From CAVQZA01 sp963718355 (GTDB lineage Bacteria; Actinomycetota; Thermoleophilia; Gaiellales; Gaiellaceae): DNA of 64,000 nucleotides. The stretch spans positions 56,839 through 120,838 of the forward strand of contig CAVQZA010000001.1 of assembly GCA_963718355.1 (NCBI GenBank), written 5' to 3'. Under the pieces are notes generated by a model that had not been told where the DNA came from, did not search any database, and saw only the letters and a program-made list of their open reading frames with translations. A program made the position numbers and the translations under genes. Shown in pieces: positions 31,699 to 39,049 of the stretch (position 1 is the first letter of the stretch; each line of letters starts with the position of its first letter).

Positions 31699-32156
31699 GG
31701 CTCCATCCCTTTCTCGAGTTCTTCCAGAACCTCGTTCGCGACCGGCTCGACCGCCGCCTTCACCCGCGGGGTGAGACCCTCGCCCGCGTCGAACACCGCG
31801 CCCTCCACGCCGTAGACCACGATCCGCTCCGGCAAACGACCGAGCGCGCGGGCGAGCTCGATCGCCTCGCCGATCCCGAACGCATGCGTGGAGGAACGGA
31901 ACGCACGCGCCGGGACGGCAGCCTCGCTCGCGTCGAAACGGACCAGCGTCCCGGGCTCGGCGCCCGAGGCGACCGCATCGACGACGACCGCGGTCGCGGC
32001 GCCGTGCCAGGCGTCGATCAGCCGACTCGGCTCGAGCTCGCACGAGACCACCTCGACCTCGGCCGGGACCCGTCCGCGCAGCGCATCGAGGACGGCGAGA
32101 CCGACCCCGTCGTCGCCCCGAAACACGTTGCCCACGCCGATCACGACGTGCCTCAT
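31680..32156 (-). CDS. [NiFe] hydrogenase maturation protease
   Basis: Endopeptidase of 158 aa (HyaD/HycI family) that removes the C-terminal tail of the large subunit once nickel is in place. The metal-sensing residues of the family are visible: Asp16 in GNVFRGDDGVG, Asp60 in VVVDAVASG and His91 in SSTHAFGIGEA. The ATG overlaps the large-subunit stop in the corrected frame (ATGA at 32153-32156), evidence that the two genes are coupled and that the frame break in the large subunit is local. Confidence 0.92.
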   Translation of the reverse strand: MRHVVIGVGNVFRGDDGVGLAVLDALRGRVPAEVEVVSCELEPSRLIDAWHGAATAVVVDAVASGAEPGTLVRFDASEAAVPARAFRSSTHAFGIGEAIELARALGRLPERIVVYGVEGAVFDAGEGLTPRVKAAVEPVANEVLEELEKGMEPCTSAS

Positions 32157-33446
32157 CGGCGCTCCACCTCGAGGTCGAGGAAGTGCGTGGCGCACGAGAT
32201 GCAGGGGTCGTAGTTGCGGATCGTCTGCTCGCAGAGCGCCCGCAGCGGATCGTCCTCGAGGTGCGACGTTGCGGCCGACCACGTCTCGCAGGTCGTCCTC
32301 GATCGCGCCCTGGTTCTGCGAGGTCGGCGGAACGATCTTGGCGTCGAGGATCGTGCCCTCGGCGTCGATCCGGTAGCGGTGGTAGAGAAGCCCGCGCGGC
32401 GCCTCGCTGACGCCGTAGCCGGTGCCCGCGACGGGATCGACCTGAACGAACGGCGCGTCCGGCTCCTCGTAGCGCTCGATCAGCGACAGCGCCTCGTCGC
32501 ACGCGTACACGAGCTCGACGCTGCGCACGACGATGCTGCGGAAGGGATCGCGGCACGGCGCTTCGAGCCCGGCCTCCCGTGCGGCCTCGCGCGCGAGAGG
32601 CGAGAGCAGCTCGTGGGCGAGCGTGAAACGGGCGAGCGGCCCGCAGAGGTAGGTGCCGCCGCCGCGCCGGGTCGAATGGAGCGCGGTCGAGCGCTCGACG
32701 TGCTCCTCGTCGAAGTGCTCGTCGTACTCCGCGGGCGCGATGTCGAGCCCCAGGTCCGAGACGATGCGGCCGCGCTCGATCGGATAGTCGCCGGGCTGCG
32801 ACAGCGCGACGAGCTCGCACTCGACGGTCCGCTCGGGGAAATCGAAGCACGCGGTCCAGCGCACGGTCTCGAGTGCTGCCTCTCGCGCGCGCTCGAGTGG
32901 CTCGACGAGGGCGCGCAGCTCGGTGCGGCTCGGGGCGCGGTAGAAGCCGCCGACGCGGACGTTGATCGGATGGATCTCGCGCCCGCCGACGACCGTGAGC
33001 ACATCGTTACCGGTGCGCTTCAGGCCGAGCCCGCGCTCGACCGCCTCGGGCGCATCGCGGGCGAGCTCGACGGCGCCCGCGTAGCCGAGGAAGTCCGGCG
33101 CGTGGAGCATGTAGATGTGCAGCGCGTGGCTCTCGATCCACTCGCCGCAGTAGAGAAGCCGGCGCAGGATCCGCAGCGGCTCCGGGAGCTCGACGCCGCA
33201 GAGGCTCTCGAGCGCGTTGACCGCGCTCGTCTGGTACGCGACGGGACAGATGCCACAGATCCGCGCCGTGATGTCCGGCGCTTCGAGGAACGAACGGCCT
33301 CGCAGCAGCGCCTCGAAGAAGCGCGGCGGCTCGAAGATCCGCAGCTCGACGTGCTCGACGACGCCGTTCTCGAGCCGGACGGTCATCGCGCCCTCGCCCT
33401 CGACGCGCGCGAGGTAGTCGGTCTTGATCGTCCGCTTCTCAGCCAC
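32153..33446 (-). CDS. hyhL: Group 3b [NiFe] hydrogenase large (alpha) subunit, apparent frameshift
   Basis: Catalytic subunit carrying the Ni-Fe centre, about 431 codons. The N-terminal metal motif is ARICGICPVAYQ with Cys64 and Cys67. The C-terminal motif DPCISCATHFL supplies the other two cysteines. The two parts are in different frames: the first frame runs through AIEDDLRDVVGRN, and the frame changes between about 32257 and 32270. After the change it reads LEDDPLRALCEQTIRNYDPC and ends at 32153. From GTG 33446 to the stop is 1,294 bases, one more than a multiple of three. Either a sequencing error or a real inactivating or programmed shift. A tail for protease cleavage is nearly absent (HFLDLEVERR follows the motif). 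Confidence 0.88.
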
Positions 33447-34206
33447 GTCCGGCCGCCTCCCGGAACGGCTCCGCGTTCGCGTTGAAGGTCTGGAAGACGC
33501 GCTGGATGTCCACGTCGCTGCGGCCGAGATGGCGCAGGAGCGGGACGAGCGCGCCGGTGTTCGGCGTCTCCATCGGGCCGAAGCAGCCGTAGCAGCCGCG
33601 ATCGAAGGCCGGGCAGAGCGCGCCGCAGCCCGCGTGCGTGACCGGGCCGAGGCAGGGCGTGCCGTGGGCGACCGTGACGCAGACGACGCCGCGCCGCTTG
33701 CACTCGGTGCAGACACTCGTCGACGGGATCCCGGGCCGGCGGCCGTGGAGGAAAGCGGTGACGACCTCGACCAGCTGGCGCTTGTCGATCGGACACCCGC
33801 GCAGCTCGAACTCGACCTGCACGTGGTCGGAGATCGGTGTCGACGTCGCCAGGGTCGAGATGTACTCGGGCGAGGCGTACACCGCCGAGACGAAGTCGCG
33901 GACGTCGGCGAAGTTCCGCAGCGCCTGGACGCCGCCCGAGGTCGCGCAGGCGCCGATCGTGACGAGCGCCTTCGACGCGCGGCGCACCTCCTGGATCCGC
34001 TCGGCGTCGTGGGCGGTCGTGATCGAGCCCTCGACGAGCGAGAGGTCGTACGGGCCGGCAACCGAGCCGCTCGTCGCCTCGTGGAACTCCGCGACCTCGA
34101 CGGCACCCGCGAGGGCGAGCAGCTGGTCCTCGAGGTCGAGCAGCGTGAGCTGGCAGCCGTCGCAGGACGCAAACTTCCAGACGGCGAGTTTCGGCTTAGC
34201 GCTCAC
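33439..34206 (-). CDS. hyhS: Group 3b [NiFe] hydrogenase small (delta) subunit
   Basis: Iron-sulfur subunit of 255 aa that passes electrons between the Ni-Fe site and the diaphorase. The proximal-cluster cysteines begin in FASCDGCQLTLLDLED; further ligands are IGACATSGG and the later cysteines in CTECKRRGVVC, GTPCLGP and GCGALCPAFDRGCYGCFGP. No Tat signal is present, so the enzyme is cytoplasmic, as expected for group 3b. The GTG start overlaps the hyhG stop (GTGA) and the end overlaps hyhL by 8 bases. Confidence 0.93.
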   Translation of the reverse strand: MSAKPKLAVWKFASCDGCQLTLLDLEDQLLALAGAVEVAEFHEATSGSVAGPYDLSLVEGSITTAHDAERIQEVRRASKALVTIGACATSGGVQALRNFADVRDFVSAVYASPEYISTLATSTPISDHVQVEFELRGCPIDKRQLVEVVTAFLHGRRPGIPSTSVCTECKRRGVVCVTVAHGTPCLGPVTHAGCGALCPAFDRGCYGCFGPMETPNTGALVPLLRHLGRSDVDIQRVFQTFNANAEPFREAAGRG

Positions 34207-35024
34207 AGCTCGCGCACCTCCAGCCACGGTTCGATCTCCGGATACGCGTACACGGCGCCGTCGCGGCAGATCAGCGTCGGTCCGAGCTGGCAGTGGCCGC
34301 AGAGCCCGACGCCACAGTCCATGTGCCGCTCCATCGAGAGGTGGATCCGCTCCGGCGCGACACCGCTCTTCAGCAGCGCTGCGATCGTGAAGCTCATCAT
34401 GATCTCCGGCCCGCAGACGAAGGCGGTCGTGACCTCGGGACGGAGCGTCGCGGCGGGAACGAGCTTCGGCACGACGCCGACGCGCCCTGACCATTCGCCG
34501 GAGGCCGCGTCAACGGTGAGCTCGACGTCGATCGTCCCGCGCCACTCCTCGACCTGCTCGGTGAAGAGCAGGTCGCCTGGGGTGCGCGCGCCGTAGAGGA
34601 CCGAGACCGAGCCGTAGTCGGCGCGCCGATCGATCGTGCGCAAGACGACGGGGCGCAGCGGCGCGAGCCCGATCCCGCCTGCGACCACGACGACGTCCCC
34701 GCCCGCCGCAGCGTCGACCGGCCACGAACTGCCGAACGGCCCGCGGATCCCGAGCATCGAGGCGGCGCACACCGCGCTCGAGACCGCGCCGACCTCGCGC
34801 ACGGTGAGGACGAGCGGCGGCGCGCTCACCGAGATCGGCACCTCGCCGATCCCGAAGACGTAGACCATCATGAACTGGCCCGGCGCCACGACCGGTTCCT
34901 CGCCGTCGAGCGGCTCGAGCGTGAGCGTCCAGGTGTCGGCGGTCTCGCGGCGTCGCTCGGCGACCCGGAAGGGCCGCGGCGTCATGGCCCCCAGCGGGGC
35001 GTGGTCAGGCGCGGCCGTTGCCAT
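34203..35024 (-). CDS. hyhG: Hydrogenase FAD/NAD(P)-binding (gamma) subunit
   Basis: Diaphorase subunit of about 273 aa that exchanges electrons with NAD(P)H. The FAD part has PGQFMMVYVFGIGEVPISVS, the NAD(P) part VVVVAGGIGLAPLRPVV, and a [2Fe-2S] motif closes the protein: MDCGVGLCGHCQLGPTLICRDG. This matches the sulfhydrogenase gamma/HydG type. The start is uncertain: ATG 35024 overlaps the upstream gene by 20 bases; ATG 34985 (after GGGGG) and ATG 35033 are alternatives. Confidence 0.9.
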   Translation of the reverse strand: MATAAPDHAPLGAMTPRPFRVAERRRETADTWTLTLEPLDGEEPVVAPGQFMMVYVFGIGEVPISVSAPPLVLTVREVGAVSSAVCAASMLGIRGPFGSSWPVDAAAGGDVVVVAGGIGLAPLRPVVLRTIDRRADYGSVSVLYGARTPGDLLFTEQVEEWRGTIDVELTVDAASGEWSGRVGVVPKLVPAATLRPEVTTAFVCGPEIMMSFTIAALLKSGVAPERIHLSMERHMDCGVGLCGHCQLGPTLICRDGAVYAYPEIEPWLEVREL

Positions 35025-35469
35025 ACACGTCAAGGAGTCGGAGCCGGGTCCATTGCAGCCGCTCGATCGCGACCTGCGCGAAGCGGCTCATCAGGTCGTA
35101 GCCGAGCGCCGGGTCGGCGTCACACTTCCCACGGAGGCACGCGCCGTCGAACGCGGAGGCGCGCACCGCGGTCAGCGCGCGCGCGTCGAAGTGCCAGCGG
35201 TAGGGCGCGAAGAGCCACGACCAGCCGAGCACCTCGCCCGCCTCGATCGTCTCGATCACTGCGGAGCCCCGCGCGGGGACGAAGGTCTCAAGCGCGACCG
35301 AGCCGTGGCGGATGACGTAGAAGGCGTCCGCCGCGTCGCCCTGCCGGAAGATCGTGGCACCCGCGTCGAAGTGGGTGTTACCCGCGCAGCCCGCGAGCAG
35401 TGTGAGGCGTTCCTCCGAAAGCTCTTCGAGAAGCGGCACCTCGGCGAGCAGGGTCTCAAGCGAGCGCAT
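35005..35469 (-). CDS. Cyclic nucleotide-binding-domain protein without a DNA-binding domain
   Basis: Protein of 154 aa made essentially of one Crp/Fnr-type cNMP-binding beta-roll: LLEELSEERLTLLAGCAGNTHFDAGATIFRQGDAADAFYVIRHGSVAL, then GEVLGWSWLFAPYRWHFDARALTAVRA. The helix-turn-helix of a transcription factor is absent; the protein ends in helices (YDLMSRFAQVAIERLQWTRLRLLDVYG). The phosphate-binding cassette is altered (GWSWLF instead of GE-LAL). Inside the hydrogenase operon between hyhB and hyhG, overlapping both, it may be a bound regulatory subunit (inference). Confidence 0.85.
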   Translation of the reverse strand: MRSLETLLAEVPLLEELSEERLTLLAGCAGNTHFDAGATIFRQGDAADAFYVIRHGSVALETFVPARGSAVIETIEAGEVLGWSWLFAPYRWHFDARALTAVRASAFDGACLRGKCDADPALGYDLMSRFAQVAIERLQWTRLRLLDVYGNGRA

Positions 35470-36586
35470 CGACGGCCTCCTCGGTCGCACGGATCGCGGC
35501 GACCTCTTCGGTGATGTCGATCCCGACCGGGCACCACGTGATGCAGCGGCCGCAGCCGACGCAGCCCGACGAGCCGAACTGGTCCTGCCAGGTGCCGAGC
35601 TTGTGCGTCATCCACTGCCGATAGCGGGAGCGGCCCGACGGGCGGATCGCGCCGCCGTGGATGAACGAGTAGTCGACCGAGAAGCACGTGTCCCACACGC
35701 GCCAGCGCTCGGCCTCCGCGCCCGAAATGTCGGTCTCGTCCTCGACAGACGAGCAGAAGCAGGTCGGGCAGACAAGCGTGCAGTTGCCGCAGGTGAGGCA
35801 GCGCTCGGCGACGTCGTCCCAGCGCGGGTGGTCGAGGTTGCGAGCGAGCAGGTCGCGCAGGTCGCCGACCTCCATCGTCCGCCCCATCTTCTGCGCCGCG
35901 CCGTCCGTCGACCCGGTCGCAGCGGCGAGATCGTCGTCGGTGGCAGCCCGGCGCGGCAACTCGGCGAGCAGCTCTGCGCCGCGTTCGGTTCCGGCCTCGG
36001 CGAGGAACCGGTGCTCGGGGGCGAGCAGCTCGGTGAGAACGATGTCGTGGCCCACGTCGACCTTCGGCCCGGTTCCCATCGACGTGCAGAAACAGGTGCC
36101 GCCCGGCTCGAAGCAGTTCACCGCGACGAGGAAGTCGCCCTCCCGGCGAGCCGCGTAGTCGCGGTCGACGTGCACACCGCCGAGGAAGACGCGATCCTGG
36201 ATCTCGATCGCGTGCAGCTCGCACGCGCGAACGCCGATGAAGGCGAGCGGCGTCTCGTCCGTGGGCTCCTCTGTCACCGCGCCCGTCTCGCGCTGCGCCC
36301 GCCAGAGTCGGATGCACGGCGGAAAGAGGTACTTCTTCCACGAGTGCGGGCCGACGGCGTAGCCGAATCGTGCCTCGTCGGACCGCCGCTCGATCCGGTA
36401 GGTCCCCGCCTCCTGGCGGTCGGTCCAGCCGATCGGCAAAGCCGCCGTCGAGTCGAGCTCGTCATAGACGATTGCGCCGTCGCGAACTGTAGGCCCGAGG
36501 ACTCGGAAGCCCCGGGCAAGCAGCGCCCCTAGCAGGAGCTCCAGCGTCTCCGGCTCGATCACTGTGCGGTTCGCTTGGGTAAGCAC
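35456..36586 (-). CDS. hyhB: Hydrogenase 4Fe-4S (beta) subunit
   Basis: Electron-transfer subunit of 376 aa of the sulfhydrogenase beta type. Two ferredoxin-like clusters lie in the C-terminal half: CLTCGNCTLVCPTCFC and CVGCGRCITWCPVGID. Upstream are the family blocks GPHSWKKYLFPPCIRLW, FIGVRACELHAIEIQDRVFL and NCFEPGGTCFCTSMGTGP. It is the first gene of the operon, with a GTG start at 36586 (an in-frame GTG at 36562 is possible). The operon order, beta, cNMP protein, gamma, delta, alpha, is that of group 3b NADP-linked hydrogenases with one insertion. Confidence 0.93.
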   Translation of the reverse strand: MLTQANRTVIEPETLELLLGALLARGFRVLGPTVRDGAIVYDELDSTAALPIGWTDRQEAGTYRIERRSDEARFGYAVGPHSWKKYLFPPCIRLWRAQRETGAVTEEPTDETPLAFIGVRACELHAIEIQDRVFLGGVHVDRDYAARREGDFLVAVNCFEPGGTCFCTSMGTGPKVDVGHDIVLTELLAPEHRFLAEAGTERGAELLAELPRRAATDDDLAAATGSTDGAAQKMGRTMEVGDLRDLLARNLDHPRWDDVAERCLTCGNCTLVCPTCFCSSVEDETDISGAEAERWRVWDTCFSVDYSFIHGGAIRPSGRSRYRQWMTHKLGTWQDQFGSSGCVGCGRCITWCPVGIDITEEVAAIRATEEAVDALA

Positions 36587-36706
36587 GGAACTACCGCCAT
36601 TCTCTGGCGCCGTCGCGGCCGTGGAATCCGGCCACTCGCGGACGACCCTAGCGGATTATCCGCAAGGCAAAACTCGCCCGTAATCGAGTCAGGGAGCCCG
36701 ACGTGC

Positions 36707-36712
36707 TACGGT
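36707..36712 (+). promoter_or_regulatory. -10 candidate for the ANTAR regulator operon
   Basis: TACGGT preceded at 17 bases by TCGAGT (36684-36689), a weak -35. A start near 36719 would place both ANTAR-type stem-loops and the terminator in the leader. No separate promoter for the divergent hydrogenase operon was clear in 36587-36706. Confidence 0.35.
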
Positions 36713-36724
36713 CTCTGCCAGGCC

Positions 36725-36792
36725 GGTCGCAGCGAAGCGATCACCCGAGGCACTGATGCCTTCACGAGCTCCCGGCTCGTGGAGGCTTTTTT
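36725..36792 (+). promoter_or_regulatory. ANTAR-type dual stem-loop and overlapping terminator (antitermination leader)
   Basis: Stem-loop P1 (36725-36742) has a 6-bp stem and hexaloop AGCGAA; P2 (36747-36762) has a 5-bp stem and hexaloop ACTGAT. Both loops have A at position 1 and G at position 4, the known ANTAR recognition pattern, and the linker is 4 bases. The 3' arm of P2 (36758-36762) is also the beginning of a 12-bp terminator stem, GCCTTCACGAGC (36758-36769) pairing with 36775-36786, followed by TTTTTT (36787-36792). P2 and the terminator are mutually exclusive, so ANTAR binding should allow read-through into the regulator genes. Confidence 0.8.
36758..36792 (+). terminator. Intrinsic terminator in the leader
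   Basis: A stem of 12 bp with one G-T pair, loop TCCCG, and six T immediately after. It lies between the promoter candidate and the ribosome-binding site GGAGG (about 36807) of the first regulator gene, so it works as an attenuator and not as the end of an upstream gene. Confidence 0.85.
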
Positions 36793-36816
36793 GTTGGTCC
36801 GAGCGAGGAGGCGCGC

Positions 36817-37323
36817 ATGAGAGTCCTGATCGCAGAAGACGAGACGATCATCCGCCTCGATCTGCGCGGGGTGCTCGAGAAGCACGGCATGGTCGTGTGC
36901 GGCGACGCGCGAAACGGCGCCGAGGCCGTCGACCTGGCGCGCGAGCTCGAGCCCGACGTCGCGGTGCTCGACCTGCGGATGCCCGAGCTCGACGGCATCG
37001 AGGCGGCACGGCGCATCCTCGCCGAGCGCCCCATTCCGATCGTGATGCTCACCGCCTACTCCGAGCGAACGGTCGTCGAGCGCGCGATCGAGGCCGGCAT
37101 CTTCGCCTACCTCGTGAAGCCGTTCCGCGAGACGGACGTCGTGCCGGCGATCCGTGCCGCGGTCAGCCGCCATGCCGAGCTCCTCGAGGCGCGCCGCGCA
37201 CTCGGAGCAAGGCCGCCGAAGCCGGTCGAGCTCGATCTGCCCTCGGCGAGCGGCCACGTCTGGCCGGTGCGCCTCCGCCGCAGCGACGACGGCTCCCTCC
37301 AGGTCGAAGCGAGCAACTCATGA
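36817..37323 (+). CDS. Response regulator receiver protein, ANTAR region lost
   Basis: Protein of 168 aa. The receiver domain is intact: Glu7-Asp8-Glu9 pocket, phosphoacceptor Asp52 (VLDLRMPELDG), Thr79 and Lys101 (LVKPFRE). A short helix follows (RHAELLEARRALG), but the ANTAR fold of its neighbour is missing. Instead there is an unrelated tail to residue 168 (RPPKPVELDLPS and onwards). The receiver is very similar to that of the next gene even at DNA level, so the pair arose by tandem duplication. The protein may compete for phosphate or dimerise with the ANTAR partner. GGAGG precedes the ATG. Confidence 0.9.
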   Translation: MRVLIAEDETIIRLDLRGVLEKHGMVVCGDARNGAEAVDLARELEPDVAVLDLRMPELDGIEAARRILAERPIPIVMLTAYSERTVVERAIEAGIFAYLVKPFRETDVVPAIRAAVSRHAELLEARRALGARPPKPVELDLPSASGHVWPVRLRRSDDGSLQVEASNS

Positions 37324-37886
37324 GAGTCCTGGTCGCAGAAGACGAGACGATCATCCGGCTCGACCTGGTCGGAATGCTCCAGGCCGCCGGCTTCGACGTC
37401 TGCGCGCAGGCGCGCGACGGTGCCGAGGCGCTCGAGCTCGCGCGCTCGGAGCGGCCCGACCTCGCCGTGCTCGACGTGAAGATGCCGCGCATGGACGGGA
37501 TCGAGGCCGCGCAGCGGATGCTCGAGGAGCGGCCGCTGCCGATCGTGATCGTGAGCGCGTTCAACGAGCAGAAGCTCGTGGCGCGCGCGGCCGACGCCGG
37601 CGTCTACGGCTATCTCGCGAAGCCGTTCCGCGAGGAGGACCTGCTCCCCGCGATCACCACTGCGCGCGCCCGGTTCCAGGAGCTCGCTGCGGTCCGCGGC
37701 GAGGTGGAGTCGCTCGCCGAGGCGCTCGCCGCGCGCAAGGCGATCGAGCGCGCGAAGGGGATCCTGATGGTGAAGGAAGGCCTGTCGGAGGACGAAGCCT
37801 TCGCCCGGCTCCGCAGGGCCAGCCAGAACTCGGGCCGGCCGATGCGGATCATCGCCGAGGCCGTGCTGGCGACGTTCTCCTCCTAG
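37320..37886 (+). CDS. Response regulator with ANTAR RNA-binding domain (PdtaR type)
   Basis: Antitermination regulator of 188 aa. Receiver: Glu7-Asp8-Glu9, phosphoacceptor Asp52 (VLDVKMP), Lys101 (LAKPFRE). After a coiled-coil linker (RFQELAAVRGEVESLAEALAARK) comes the three-helix ANTAR domain at about residues 134-186, with ERAKGILM, GLSEDEAFARLRRASQNSG and AEAVL. ANTAR domains bind paired hexaloop stem-loops in RNA, and exactly such a pair lies in this operon's leader. The ATG overlaps the stop of the previous gene. No histidine kinase gene is adjacent. It shares a CTAG stop overlap with the convergent gene. Confidence 0.95.
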   Translation: MRVLVAEDETIIRLDLVGMLQAAGFDVCAQARDGAEALELARSERPDLAVLDVKMPRMDGIEAAQRMLEERPLPIVIVSAFNEQKLVARAADAGVYGYLAKPFREEDLLPAITTARARFQELAAVRGEVESLAEALAARKAIERAKGILMVKEGLSEDEAFARLRRASQNSGRPMRIIAEAVLATFSS

Positions 37887-39001
37887 CCCCAGACCTCTTC
37901 GGCCGTCTCGACGATCAGGCGGAGCTTCGCGACCTGGTCGTCGTAGGTGAGCACGTTGCCCTCCGCCGTCGACGAGAACCCACACTGGCCCGAGAGGCAG
38001 AGCTGGTCGAGATCGACGAACTGCGACGCCTCCTCGATCCGGCGCTTCAGCTCGTCCTTCGACTCGAGCTCGCCGTGCTTCGTCGTGACGAGGCCGAGCA
38101 CGACCTGCTTTCCCGTCGGCACGAAGCGCAGCGGCTCGAAGCCGCCCGAGCGCTCGTCGTCCCACTCCATGAAGAAGCCGTCGACCTCGAGCTCGTTGAA
38201 CAGCGCCTCCGCGACAAAGTCGTAACCGCCCTCGGCCGCCCACGACGAGCGGAAGTTGCCGCGGCACATGTGGGTCGTCACGGCCATCCCCGCGGGGCGC
38301 GTGGCGAGCGCCTCGTTCATGTGGTGGATGTACTCGATGTGCTGCCGGTCGGGGTCGCCGCCGATCGAGGCGACGTAGTCTCGCTGGTGCGGGTCGTTGA
38401 GGTAGGCGAGGCTCGTGTCGTCGAACTGGAGGTAGGTGCAGCCCTGCTCGCCGAGCCGGCGGACCTCTTCCCGGTACGCGGCGGTGAGGTCGGCCCAGAA
38501 CTCGTCGAGGCCCGGATACAGCGTCTCGTCGATCGAGGCGCGCCCGCCCCGGTAGTGCACCATGCTCGGCGACGGAATCGTCAGCTTCGGCACGGTCTTT
38601 CTCACGGTCTGCTGGAGGAACGCGAAGTCCTCGCCGAAGATCGTCTCGGAGACGCCAAGCTTGCCGTCGATCCGGATCGCGGCGGGCGTGAACTCGATCT
38701 CGCCCTGCTCGTTGAAGAACTGGACGGTGATCTCGCCCGGCGCCTTCGAGATCCCGTCGAGTTTGTAGATGAAGTCCATGTGCCACGAGGCGCGACGGAA
38801 CTCGCCGTCCGTCGACGCCTGAAGACCGACGTCCTCCTGCATCCGAACGACCGCACGGATCGCCTCGTCCTCGATCGCCCGCAGCTCCTCGGCCGTGAGC
38901 CGACCCTGCGCGAAGTCTTCGCGGGCCTGGAGCAGCTCCGGCGGGCGGAGCAGGCTGCCGACGTGGTCGGCTCGAAATGGCGGCGTCGTGCGTGCGGACA
39001 T
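37883..39001 (-). CDS. Cobalamin-independent methionine synthase-like protein (MetE C-terminal family)
   Basis: Protein of 372 aa related to the catalytic C-terminal barrel of MetE. It starts RADHVGSLLRPPELLQARE and has VHYRGGRASIDE, LQFDDTSLAYL, the zinc-site His-x-Cys in THMCRGN, and the late SGQCGFSS with a further cysteine ligand. Without the N-terminal half of MetE, members of this group use other methyl donors or act as vitamin B12-independent short methionine synthases or sulfonate-cleaving enzymes. The reaction is therefore only a methyl or thiol transfer guess. GGAGA precedes the ATG. Confidence 0.85.
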   Translation of the reverse strand: MSARTTPPFRADHVGSLLRPPELLQAREDFAQGRLTAEELRAIEDEAIRAVVRMQEDVGLQASTDGEFRRASWHMDFIYKLDGISKAPGEITVQFFNEQGEIEFTPAAIRIDGKLGVSETIFGEDFAFLQQTVRKTVPKLTIPSPSMVHYRGGRASIDETLYPGLDEFWADLTAAYREEVRRLGEQGCTYLQFDDTSLAYLNDPHQRDYVASIGGDPDRQHIEYIHHMNEALATRPAGMAVTTHMCRGNFRSSWAAEGGYDFVAEALFNELEVDGFFMEWDDERSGGFEPLRFVPTGKQVVLGLVTTKHGELESKDELKRRIEEASQFVDLDQLCLSGQCGFSSTAEGNVLTYDDQVAKLRLIVETAEEVWG

Positions 39002-39037
39002 CGGTCTCCTCCGGTCGCGGAACGGGCGGGGTGATCG

Positions 39038-39043
39038 TATATT
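39038..39043 (+). promoter_or_regulatory. -10 element of the 39050 dehydrogenase operon, leaderless
   Basis: TATATT, a strong -10, lies exactly six bases before the ATG at 39050. The initiation codon should be the first codon of the transcript. Confidence 0.55.
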
Positions 39044-39049
39044 GGCGCG

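Noticed and set aside
32153..32300. Protease-hydrogenase fusion protein
   Set aside because: The uninterrupted frame that joins the large subunit to the protease exists only because of the frameshift; in the corrected frame the subunit ends at 32153 with its DPCISC motif.
36587..36706. Possible ANTAR target for the divergent hydrogenase operon
   Set aside because: I looked on the minus strand for paired hexaloops with A1 and G4 and found only hairpins with five- or seven-base loops, such as GCGGATAATCCGC.
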